From positions 101,751-165,750 of the forward strand of contig BJGZ01000006.1 in NCBI GenBank assembly GCA_014191195.1: a DNA stretch of 64,000 nt. The letters run 5' to 3'. Shown piece by piece: positions 41,706 to 51,200 of the stretch (the stretch's first letter is position 1; each line of letters begins with the position of its first letter). The DNA is from Chlorobiota bacterium (lineage in GTDB: Bacteria; Bacteroidota; Ignavibacteria; Kapaibacteriales; UBA961). The notes below the pieces were generated by a model. The model saw only the letters and a list, made by a program, of their open reading frames with translations, had not been told where the DNA came from and made no database searches. A program made the translations under genes and the position numbers.

Positions 41706-43502
41706 ATGATGAATAAAAATATTCGATCCATAGCGGTCAAATTTATTTTTGGAGCAATTACACTGGCCTCAATGCCATTATTTGCTCAGCAAACCGCTCA
41801 AATAAGATCGATCCTTAATAATTTTAAGAGCTATAGATATTCTGATGTCTTTTTGTTCAAATTAGATGATGCAGCAGTTACAGCTATTAATCCTTTATTG
41901 GGAGTTCCTGAGCCCAAAATCAATACAGCTGCAAATCGAAGCAAAAAGAAAGATGCTATTCAAGAAGCTATTGATGATGGTGAAACAGAGCTGGTTAAAG
42001 TTATAAAGGAAAAATCAGGTACTAACATGAACAATGATGACCGTGAATATGAAAAATATTACCGAGTTTTCAAGAAATGGCAGGATGAACTATTTAGCCG
42101 AGCTTATATAGTCACCAATAGATTCAAAACAGGTGATCCATTTGAAATTATTGGCTTATTAACATCTGCTAATAAAGATCTTGTTTCAAAATTAGATGAG
42201 TGCATTGATCCACCTAAAGGTATTTATCTTTCAAATGATTTAGAAAGAATAAGTTCTCCAGATACTAATGGTATTGCAAAAACACTTTATGAATACATTG
42301 AAAGAAAAGTTGTTCAGAATGATGCAGAAAATGTAACTGCAGAAGCACAAGGAATTGGTTCTGATGCAACATTTTTACCAAAGAAATATGGATCTTCATT
42401 CCCAATTAAAGAAGATGATATTCAACAATATCTTCGTATTACCGATGGACAACCTCAAGATTACTATGCAGAACATGAATTGACTGTTGGTATATTTGAC
42501 TTACTTCGATATCGTCATTATGGAAAGTTGGATGATTTAGATGAGAATAATGATATAATTCCAGATGCTGAGGCTACAGATAGCAGTGTTAGGAAAGTAT
42601 ATAATAGGAATTTGCCATTATTTGGTGCAGAGATTCGCTATGGATTGCCTGAGATTAATTACCCTTCACTTTGGAGTGAACGTATTACTATGAATGTAAT
42701 GTGGCAATCTAATAAGTTGGGAGTTGTTCTGCCAACTAATGGGTGGTCAAGTATTGCTTCAAATGTGTTCTCAGTTAAAAGAAGGCTCACTAATGCTGGT
42801 GTAGGCTTGTATGGATCTCTCGATTTTCCAATTAAATTGATTAATCAAGGTGGGGTTTTTAATTTTAACGCGAGCTATGTTTTTGGAAATGCAGGTATTA
42901 ATCCAATAAACACAGATTTTATTTTTCAAGGTAAAACAGTTAATCAATTAACCGATTCTGCATCCTATCGCTCCTTAGGAATTAGCTATCTTCCTAGGTT
43001 CCATGCACAAGCGCATTATTCATTTGCTATAGATATTGATCATAATAGTTTTTTTAGATTCAAGCTTGGCGCAACTATGTATATGATTCAGCGTTGGGCT
43101 GAATTTGGAAAATATATGGGTAAAGATCCTAAAACTGGGAAGGATATAGTTGAAACAAAAAATAGGCTTTCAGATCAGTATTCTTATGATGACTTATCGA
43201 TATATAATAAATTTGATTTATTGTCAATAGCTGCTCTCCAAGGTTTAAAACCTACAGAAACAGTTGCAGGCTTATCAGGACGAATAGAATTTATGACTAG
43301 AAGCAGAACTGTTCCATGGGGTGCAGCTGTTCAATATTTTGATGGAGCTGTTTCTGGTGATGTATGGATTCAGGTTCCGGTATATGAAGGATTTGCCCTT
43401 AGAGGTCAAGCTCAGTTTTTCCAAACAGCTTTTAGAGATCCTAAAGCTTGGGAAGAACAAACAGTCGTAATTCCTTCTTTGCAAATGCTTTTTAATTTCT
43501 AA
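41706..43502 (+). CDS. Outer-membrane beta-barrel protein with long N-terminal periplasmic region
   Basis: Of several in-frame ATGs (41670, 41682, 41706, 41709) I chose 41706, which has a GGAG site and starts just before the signal peptide (cleaved after LFAQ). The protein is about 598 residues. The first 200 residues after the signal are charged and helical, with AINPLLGVPEPK and NNDDREYEKYYRVFKKW. Aromatic beta strands follow from about residue 290 to the C-terminal LQMLFNF, so it should be an outer-membrane barrel. I do not recognise the family. Its position between a GldM-like gene and another barrel suggests a common envelope assembly or secretion complex. Confidence 0.7.
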   Translation: MMNKNIRSIAVKFIFGAITLASMPLFAQQTAQIRSILNNFKSYRYSDVFLFKLDDAAVTAINPLLGVPEPKINTAANRSKKKDAIQEAIDDGETELVKVIKEKSGTNMNNDDREYEKYYRVFKKWQDELFSRAYIVTNRFKTGDPFEIIGLLTSANKDLVSKLDECIDPPKGIYLSNDLERISSPDTNGIAKTLYEYIERKVVQNDAENVTAEAQGIGSDATFLPKKYGSSFPIKEDDIQQYLRITDGQPQDYYAEHELTVGIFDLLRYRHYGKLDDLDENNDIIPDAEATDSSVRKVYNRNLPLFGAEIRYGLPEINYPSLWSERITMNVMWQSNKLGVVLPTNGWSSIASNVFSVKRRLTNAGVGLYGSLDFPIKLINQGGVFNFNASYVFGNAGINPINTDFIFQGKTVNQLTDSASYRSLGISYLPRFHAQAHYSFAIDIDHNSFFRFKLGATMYMIQRWAEFGKYMGKDPKTGKDIVETKNRLSDQYSYDDLSIYNKFDLLSIAALQGLKPTETVAGLSGRIEFMTRSRTVPWGAAVQYFDGAVSGDVWIQVPVYEGFALRGQAQFFQTAFRDPKAWEEQTVVIPSLQMLFNF

Positions 43503-43595
43503 CAGCATTTGAGATTTTTTTTTGATTTATTCAAAATGAGTAATCAAAACAACTTTGAATAATTTGGATAATAACCAAACATTGGTAATGAAACC

Positions 43596-44972
43596 ATGAC
43601 AAATAAAAGGTATGTAAAACTGTACACAATGATTATTGCATTTGTATGCAGTTTAAGTATTGTCAGTACTGCAAAAGCAGTAACAAGTGATTCTCTTGCA
43701 CTAGCACGTTTAAAGTCTATCGATCCTGGCTTATTGCCATATTTTCCTAGATGGAATGTATGTGAGCCGAATTTGCAATTGCAGATATTGCAAGTGTTTA
43801 AATTGGACGGAAGGCCATCAGAAAATTTAGATATGCGAAGTATAATGATAACTTCTGCTCCAGTAAAGGACCCGAAAAATCCAGAATATAATGTTCTGTT
43901 GGTGGAATGTGGCTCAGAAAAAATGTCTGCAGATCAAGTTGATTCTAAGATGCGTACATTACTTATAACATTAATTAATCCTAAAAGGCCTTATTGTTAT
44001 AATGATATTCCTACAGCATCTCCGCCATCTCAAGCTCAAATAGAAGCAATAACAAATTATCTTGAAATGCCTACTAATACTACTCAATCATTTTCATTTT
44101 CTGCATTTGAACAAACAATGAAATTTGGTAAAGAAGATGGTTATTGGGTAAGATCAATTGTTGGAACTGAAGGCGCAGGTTATCCTTTTATGTCCTCAGG
44201 TGAAGCAAAAGTGCTTCTTCAGCACCCTCTCTATGTTAATGATGATGAAAGCACTAAAAAAGCTATACCAAATTTATTGCATTTTCATGTTGGTATGGGA
44301 TATCGCTTTCAAGATACATCAAATGGTTCTGTGAGTTTTATTCCATCAAGAAAATTAAATGCTGGTTATGGTGGTAAAGGAGTTTTTGGATTTGATTTTC
44401 ACGCACCATTTGAACCTTTGTTTGGTTTGTCATTTCATGCGGAAGTCCCAATGCAGGGATTTGATACCTCTAAAACAATAGAAAGAGGTACTTATTCTGC
44501 ATATGCAAAAGACAACCCTATAAGTCCACGCGATAAAATAATGACTGCTCCTATATTGCGTATTACAGGTAATGTTGGACTATTCTATAATTGGTGGTTA
44601 GATCCTAATAAACCTGAAAATTTTGTACGGTTTGATTTAGGTATAAACTATACTGAAATCAAAGAAGTCGCTATTAAAGAAAATAATGGTTCGTATTATC
44701 TTAAAGATAATGTTAATGGTTTAATGTTCTATCATCCTACTGAAGTTTTAGATTGGATATACTCAAAAATAGAATATCGTAATCAATCAACTTTTCCCTT
44801 TGGCGTAAGTGTCCAATATTCAAATCAAATAATGTTAAGTAGATTATATTTACCATTAATTGGACAATGGCTATATTTAGATGCACGTTATTCAATACCG
44901 CTAAGAAGTGAAAATCGAGTGTTTGATAAATCTGTGTTTATGATATCTCCTGTTTTACGACTAAATATATAA
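43596..44972 (+). CDS. Outer-membrane beta-barrel protein, companion of the upstream barrel
   Basis: This 458-residue protein has a signal peptide (MTNKRYVKLYTMIIAFVC..., cleavage near AKA), an N-terminal globular part with DPGLLPYFPRWNVCEPNLQL and paired cysteines, and a barrel from about residue 230 to the end (FMISPVLRLNI). The final aromatic/hydrophobic strand fits BAM recognition. Its N-terminal region is not similar to known porins that I can name. It lies 93 nt after the previous barrel and before a terminator, so the unit 39466-44972 may be one operon. No function can be stated beyond outer-membrane location. Confidence 0.7.
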   Translation: MTNKRYVKLYTMIIAFVCSLSIVSTAKAVTSDSLALARLKSIDPGLLPYFPRWNVCEPNLQLQILQVFKLDGRPSENLDMRSIMITSAPVKDPKNPEYNVLLVECGSEKMSADQVDSKMRTLLITLINPKRPYCYNDIPTASPPSQAQIEAITNYLEMPTNTTQSFSFSAFEQTMKFGKEDGYWVRSIVGTEGAGYPFMSSGEAKVLLQHPLYVNDDESTKKAIPNLLHFHVGMGYRFQDTSNGSVSFIPSRKLNAGYGGKGVFGFDFHAPFEPLFGLSFHAEVPMQGFDTSKTIERGTYSAYAKDNPISPRDKIMTAPILRITGNVGLFYNWWLDPNKPENFVRFDLGINYTEIKEVAIKENNGSYYLKDNVNGLMFYHPTEVLDWIYSKIEYRNQSTFPFGVSVQYSNQIMLSRLYLPLIGQWLYLDARYSIPLRSENRVFDKSVFMISPVLRLNI

Positions 44973-44993
44973 GACTTTATACTTTGCAGTTTG

Positions 44994-45032
44994 CCCCTGT
45001 GGAGATTTATTAATTCTCTCAGGGGTTTTTTT
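44994..45032 (+). terminator. Intrinsic terminator closing the GldM-like/barrel unit
   Basis: CCCCTG pairs with CAGGGG, extended inward by an imperfect GAGA/TCTC stem, and is followed by TTTTTTT. It lies 22 nt after the second barrel gene and before the VWA-OmpA gene, which therefore has its own promoter. Confidence 0.88.
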
Positions 45033-45058
45033 ATATAAAAAACAATTATGCTTTACTT

Positions 45059-46384
45059 ATGTCTATCCGTAGATTACATATTCTCTTACCATTTGTCTAT
45101 TTAGTTGCTTCTATAACTAGTTGCTTACATGCTCAAACTGATACAATTAGGGCAAAGCAAGCCGCTGAAGATGCTAAGCTAAAAACAAATGAAAATAAAA
45201 TAAGAATGAGTATTCAAAATGTAGATATTGCTCATTTTCCCGAAGTAACTCTTATTGTTGAAGTAGTAAATCCCGATGGCTCAGCTATTGATTCAATCCA
45301 AGCATCAGATTTTAATGTGGTTGAAAATGGAATTATCAAAAAAGTTATTTCAATCGAAAAATTATCTGTAAAAAATAAAATTCCCATCGATTTTGTTTTT
45401 GTCATAGATGTTACTGCAACTATGGGGAGCTATATAAATGGAGTTAGAAATAATATAGAAAAATTTGTTTCAAATTTATCTGTAAAGGGTATTGATTATC
45501 GAATAGGATTAATACTATTCTCTGATGTTGTTGAAAAAGTTTATAATCCAACAGATCAGGTTGCCGAGTTTGGGAAATGGCTTTCTACTGTATGGGCAAC
45601 TGGTGGTGGTGATGATAAAGAAAATTCCCTTGAAGCGCTCTCAGAATTGTCCAAAATTAAATTTAGATCTGGTGCTAATAAAATTGCTATTCTAATTACT
45701 GATGCACAGTATCACCAAAAGGGCGAAAGAGGACAAGGAAGATCCCAATACACAACAGAATCTATGGGGCATAAACTTAGAGAAAATGAGATTAGATTAT
45801 TTAGTATTGTCCCTCCTTTGCTTAAAGAATATACCGTTTTAGCAGATTCATCTAGAGGCTCCGTTTTTGATGTTTCAAAACCATTTGCTAAAATATTAGA
45901 TGATTATTCAACACAGCTTACTAATCTATTTGCTATAAAATATCGGTCTGATAAACCAGCTATACCCGATTCATTAAGTGTTGGAATTGTTGATCAGAAA
46001 AATAGAGTGATTGTTAAAAGAACAATATCTGTTGTGGAATTAGGTAGAAAGCTGATTATTGAAAATCTATTATTCCCTACAAATAGTGCAGTGCTTGCTG
46101 ATTCAGTATTTGAATTGGAAATACTAAGAGAATTCATGACTAATAAAACAAATTTTAGCGTCAGAATAGAAGGACATACAGATTCTAAAGGGAATAAACT
46201 TGCAAATAGACGTTTGTCATTAAAAAGAGCTGAATCTGTTAGACAATACCTTGTCAAAAAAGGAATTGCTCCAACAAGAATAGTCGCAGCCGGTTATGGA
46301 GATACCAAGCCAATAGCAAGTAATCAAAACGATTTTGGCAGAAGACTCAATAGGCGAACGGAAGTTGTGATTATATCTAAATGA
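45059..46384 (+). CDS. VWA-OmpA fusion protein of the envelope
   Basis: This 441-residue protein joins a signal peptide (cleaved near HAQ), a VWFA-related N-terminal beta domain (about 50-100, with FNVVENG), a von Willebrand A domain (about 110-320) and an OmpA C-terminal domain (about 330-441). The VWA metal site is DVTAT at residues 117-121, a variant of DxSxS. The OmpA part has FPTNSAVL, GHTDSKGNKLANRRLSLKRAESV and GYGDTKPIASN, the peptidoglycan-binding motif. It should sit at the outer membrane/peptidoglycan interface and bind a partner through VWA. It follows the GldM-like/barrel unit but after a terminator. A hairpin terminator follows its stop. Confidence 0.9.
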   Translation: MSIRRLHILLPFVYLVASITSCLHAQTDTIRAKQAAEDAKLKTNENKIRMSIQNVDIAHFPEVTLIVEVVNPDGSAIDSIQASDFNVVENGIIKKVISIEKLSVKNKIPIDFVFVIDVTATMGSYINGVRNNIEKFVSNLSVKGIDYRIGLILFSDVVEKVYNPTDQVAEFGKWLSTVWATGGGDDKENSLEALSELSKIKFRSGANKIAILITDAQYHQKGERGQGRSQYTTESMGHKLRENEIRLFSIVPPLLKEYTVLADSSRGSVFDVSKPFAKILDDYSTQLTNLFAIKYRSDKPAIPDSLSVGIVDQKNRVIVKRTISVVELGRKLIIENLLFPTNSAVLADSVFELEILREFMTNKTNFSVRIEGHTDSKGNKLANRRLSLKRAESVRQYLVKKGIAPTRIVAAGYGDTKPIASNQNDFGRRLNRRTEVVIISK

Positions 46385-46390
46385 TTAATG

Positions 46391-46418
46391 AATCCCGAAA
46401 TTATTTTTGGGATTTTTT
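46391..46418 (+). terminator. Intrinsic terminator overlapping the DUF547-like gene end
   Basis: AATCCC pairs with GGGATT through an AAA/TTT extension and is followed by TTTTTTATT. It lies 7 nt after the VWA-OmpA stop and overlaps the last codons of the convergent gene ending at 46401. Confidence 0.8.
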
Positions 46419-47246
46419 ATTATATGGCATCATCTGTTTGATACTTTGGATCGATTCAGAAAAATCTCTGTCTATTTTGTCAGAAACCTCAATAGACATA
46501 ATCTCTATTTCTTTTTTATTGATTGCCGTAAAAGCAGCAATGTCGTCTGGAGCATATTTCATTATTATATTAATGATGCAGTCTTTATTCTGCATTTGTG
46601 AAATTCCAGGGCTTAGACAACAAAATGAGAGTAATTGATCTGAAACTCTAATTATCTTTTTAGCGAAATCACATGAAAACTCTTTTCTTCTTGATGCAAA
46701 ATAAGCTTTAGCATTAGCTTGTAATACTTTTAATAGCGTGTGTTTTCTGTATGCTCTTTTAGGACGATGTGGTCCAGAAATAGTGCCATCCCATAATCCA
46801 AACCATCCTATATGTCCTATTGATTTTGAACAAAAAGCAATATTTTCTCTCAATCTTGACAAATTAAATTCTTGATTATCGATGCATATCAAGCTTGAAT
46901 CAAATAATTTCTCATTTTTAGTATATAATGCATGCGGAAACATTAATAAAGTTTTTAATAATAAAGCATGATAAGCATTCATAAAACATGTTAATTTTTC
47001 AATGTTATCTTTGATCGAATGTATATCTGCATTGTGAATATCCAATATATACTCAAATAAAAGGTTAGTATCTATACAAGAATTATGTAATTTTCTATCA
47101 TAAGAGCAAGATTGAAGAATGATATCTAGCTTTTCGTGACTATATAATTCTTTTATTGATGAAAGTCCTTTACCTTTATTTTTCTCTGCTGAAACATGAA
47201 GGTTTAGCAGTAGAAACAAGGTATAATACATTACAATTCTGTACAT
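46401..47246 (-). CDS. DUF547-like exported protein
   Basis: This 281-residue protein has a hydrophobic N-terminus (VMYYTLFLLLNLHVSA), possibly a signal peptide, and then a diverged DUF547-type core with LTCFMNAYHALLLKTLL, NLSRLRENI, LLKVLQANAKAYFASRRKEF and FAKKIIRVSDQLL. The invariant Cys/Ser region of typical DUF547 is altered. No biochemical function is established. Two starts are possible (47246 and 47231). Its start codon is only 14 nt from the panC start on the opposite strand, so their promoters must overlap coding sequence. Confidence 0.62.
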   Translation of the reverse strand: MYRIVMYYTLFLLLNLHVSAEKNKGKGLSSIKELYSHEKLDIILQSCSYDRKLHNSCIDTNLLFEYILDIHNADIHSIKDNIEKLTCFMNAYHALLLKTLLMFPHALYTKNEKLFDSSLICIDNQEFNLSRLRENIAFCSKSIGHIGWFGLWDGTISGPHRPKRAYRKHTLLKVLQANAKAYFASRRKEFSCDFAKKIIRVSDQLLSFCCLSPGISQMQNKDCIINIIMKYAPDDIAAFTAINKKEIEIMSIEVSDKIDRDFSESIQSIKQMMPYNKKSQK

Positions 47247-47260
47247 AAGCTAATCCCCAT

Positions 47261-48112
47261 ATGTCAATTATTATTATCAAGACCGTGAAAGAAATGCATG
47301 CCTTAAGTGATTCACTTAGAATGCAAGGAAAAACCATTGGATTTGTTCCAACAATGGGATTCTTGCATGAAGGACATGCGGCACTTATACAAAAAGCTGC
47401 ATCAGAAAATGATATAGTTATAGTAAGCGTATTTGTGAACCCTTTGCAATTTTCTGCGACTGAAGACTATGGAATTTACCCTAAAAACTTTGAAGGCGAT
47501 TGCGCTATCATAGAACAATCACATGGCAATATATTGTTTTATCCAACAAAAGACGAGATGTATCCTGCCAACTTTAGTACTTCAATTTCTATCGGAAATA
47601 TCACCAATACCTTTGAAGGTTTTTTTAGGCCTGGACATTTTGAGGGTGTGGCAACAGTTGTTGCTAAGTTATTACTGTCAACAAAACCACATCATGCATA
47701 TTTTGGACAAAAAGATTATCAGCAAACATTGGTAATACAAAGGCTTATTCAAGATCTACATATTGATTGTTCAATGCATATTGTTCCTACCGTAAGAGAA
47801 GATGATGGCTTGGCAAAAAGCTCGCGAAATGTATATCTTCAAAAAGAGGAAAGGGAACAATCTACTATTATCTTTAAAGCTTTATTGAATGCAAAAAATG
47901 CATTTCTGCAAGGCGAGAGAAATAGACTCATTTTAAATACATATATGCATGAAACTTTGTCTGCATTGCCGCAATTTGATATACAATATGCCTCATGTGC
48001 AGAAGCAGAAACATTACATGAGCCAGATATATTTGAAGAAAAAAGTAAAGTAGTTTTTTTAATTGCAGGCTATTTGGGGAAGACACGATTGATAGATAAT
48101 ATGGTGTCATGA
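47261..48112 (+). CDS. panC: Pantothenate synthetase
   Basis: This 283-residue protein has VPTMGFLHEGHAALI, the HxGH nucleotide-binding motif of PanC, then VFVNPLQF, RPGHFEGVATVVAKLL, FGQKDYQQTLVIQRL and AKSSRNVYL, which together bind ATP and pantoate. It joins pantoate and beta-alanine to make pantothenate. No other pan gene is nearby. Its start at 47261 leaves only 14 nt to the divergent DUF547-like start. The length matches the family. Confidence 0.97.
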   Translation: MSIIIIKTVKEMHALSDSLRMQGKTIGFVPTMGFLHEGHAALIQKAASENDIVIVSVFVNPLQFSATEDYGIYPKNFEGDCAIIEQSHGNILFYPTKDEMYPANFSTSISIGNITNTFEGFFRPGHFEGVATVVAKLLLSTKPHHAYFGQKDYQQTLVIQRLIQDLHIDCSMHIVPTVREDDGLAKSSRNVYLQKEEREQSTIIFKALLNAKNAFLQGERNRLILNTYMHETLSALPQFDIQYASCAEAETLHEPDIFEEKSKVVFLIAGYLGKTRLIDNMVS

Positions 48113-48279
48113 ATATCTGTATAATCGAAGTTCATGTATTGTCAAGCAATTGTAAATAAAAAAACATTTACACATAGTTTAAAATAAATAATCAATATCA
48201 ATAGAAAAATGTATTTTACGCGCTGTTAATTATATAAAAATCCAAGCATTTTAAGATACTTCCCCGGAGAAATGTAAGA

Positions 48280-51200
48280 ATGAAGAAATTTCTACACCTT
48301 TTCTTGCTTTCAATTTGTTTCTTGTTGATAGATATGTCAACAGTATTTTCTCAAAGCCCAGTCAAGCTTTTCCCTGATATTGCTAAGAAATTTCCAGCAC
48401 CAGAAGCAGTGCTAAATAATTCTGCTCAAGGAAAAGATTTTTGGTTTGTATTTCCAATGAATGACAATCCAAATGCTCCTTTGAATGCATTAGAAGTATA
48501 TGTTACTGGAAGCTCTAATACAGTTGTAAATTTAGAAGTTCCTGGAGCAGGATTTAGTAGAAAAAAAGCTTTAAGAGCCTTAGATGTAGTTACATTTAGC
48601 ACCAGAGATGGTTCGATATCTCCATCTTGGGAAGTAAACTCAAATGAAATACCAGATGATATTGCAATACATGTATTTGCTGATGCACCTGTTTCTGTTT
48701 ATGTGTTAAGTGCAAAGCCAGTTACTTCAGAAGGCTATTTGGCATTACCAACAAGTGTGTGGGGCACTGAATATATTCATTGTAGTTATTATGACTTCTT
48801 AGAATATGGAAAATGGGCTACAGGAATGTGTATAGTAGCATCTGAAGATGATACTGAAGTGTCTGTCTATTTACGAGGAAAAGGTGGTGCAATAGCCAAA
48901 ACCTCAAAAGGTACAAAACTTGGATCAACAATTAAAGTACAATTAATGAAAGGCCAAGTATATAATATTAAAGGGGATGCAACCACTCGTGGGGTATTTG
49001 ACATGAGTGGATCTAAAATAGTAGCAAATAAACCTGTTGGACTCATTTCCTATCATCAACGATGTATGATTCCGGCAAATAATACAAGTGGTCGAGATCA
49101 TATTTCAGAAATGCTTCCACCTGTTCAAGCGTGGGGTAAAAAATATGCAACAGTAGAGTATAGCAGAGATAATAAAGGTGACTTTTTTAGGATTATTGCC
49201 TCTCAAAATAATACTCGTTGGAAAATGAAATATTATGATAAAGTGACAGGTACAATATTAGGAAATCGAGAAGGTAATCTTCAGGCTGGTGAATTTTATG
49301 AAGAGATTAATCAATGGGGTGGTTTAGGTGCTGTAGAATCAATTAGAGGTACATCGGTTTGGGAAGCAGATAAACCAGTATTGGTAATGCAATATTCCTA
49401 TTCTGCCAATTGGGATAAAGGTAGTCAATACGACCCATTTTATATTATAGTTACTCCGCAAGAGCAATATATTCAGGCTACTGTTTTTCAAACACCATCA
49501 AATTCTGCATTTGCCACAAATTGGTTTAATATAGTTGCACTTGGAGATTCTAATGATGTAGCCGGTGAAAAACTAAAGTCAATTGTATTAGATGGAAAAC
49601 CAATTTATATTACAAAACCAACTTTATTGTCTAATAGAATTACAGGAACAAATTTATACTGGCAAAATTTAAAGGTACCACCCGGCCCTCATAAAATAAC
49701 AAGTAAAACTGTTTTTGGTGGTTATATTTACGGTTTTAGTGATTATGATTCTTATGGCTGGCCTGCAGCAATGGCAATCAAGAAATTAGATCAATTGGAT
49801 ACACTGCCTCCTGTATTAACAAATACAGAAGAATGCGGAGATTTTACCTTTACTGCAACTGAACTAAGAAACTTTGGTCCACCACCAGATACAGCCCAAA
49901 TAGATCAGGGAATTGCATTAATAGAAATGATTGATTCAATAAGTGTTAATTATAAACTTGAATTATTAACGGCAGACAAAATAGTAGTAGAACCCAAAGT
50001 AACTACATTCGATTTTAAATTTTCTGTTATTGATAAAACAAAAGATGCATTTGCAATCTTTGTTGTTTTGGACAGAGCAGGTAATTATGTGATCGATAGC
50101 GTTCGATATACTGTTAATAAATTGTCTCTAAAACCTAATCCTGTAAATTTTGGAAAAGTAAGAGTCAACACTTCGCAGCAAAAAACAGTAAAAATTAAAA
50201 ATGAAAGTTTAGTTATTCTCGAACTAAAAGAGATTGCACTTCAAATAGGCAAGAATTTTAAGATTATCAGTAAAGATACAAATAGTTTGAAGCCAGGGGA
50301 AGAAAGAGATATTGTTTTAGAGTTTACTCCAGACAGAGAAAGCAAAGATGATAAGGATATTCTTGTAGATTCCTTGATGGCAAAAACACAATGTGCTGTT
50401 TTTGCTTGGCAGGTACAAGGTTTAGGAGTTAGACCATGTATAGAAGTTGAAGAAGGTTGGGATGCAGGTAAAATTGCAATAGGAAATACTGTCTGTAAAG
50501 ATCAACAATCACCTGGATTAAGAGTATTTAATCGTGGTTCTGATACATTAACAGTTACTGGCATTTTAGGCGTGAAACCGCCATTTAGCGTGTCAAGTCC
50601 AACCAATCCAGCATTTCCATTTAAACTTGCACCAAAACAAGCTGTCTATTTTAACTCTATATGTTTTAAAGCAGAAAATACAAAGTCAGATTCGATAATT
50701 GTTCAATTTGAATCTGATAGTGATGGTAAAGATTGTTCTCCTAATTCCCTATGGATCGGAACTGGCATTCAACCAGGATTAACTGTTACCGATCAAGATT
50801 GGGGAAATCGTAGAGTTAAGACATTACAAAGAAGAGAAGTATATGTCTCAAATTCAGGTTCAGCACCTGCAAATGTTACTACTGTAGAACTCCAGAAACC
50901 TCAAGATGCTAACTTTAGAATTATTGATGTGCAGCCTCCAGTAAGTACAAGCGCGCCATTTATTCTAAGAAATGATGGCTCTAAAATTACAGTGACAGTA
51001 GAATATGAACCTGTATCAGAAGGCAAACATCAAACTACTGTTATTGCATCTGCAGATAATGCTGGTTCTGCTAGTGGTACTGTAAAAGGATTTGGAATCT
51101 TACCAAAAATTCAAGTGACAGGATATGAATTTACTCCTGATGTTTTAGTTGGAAGTTATGCGTCTACTGATGGCGAGTTGATTATTGCTAATACAAGTAC

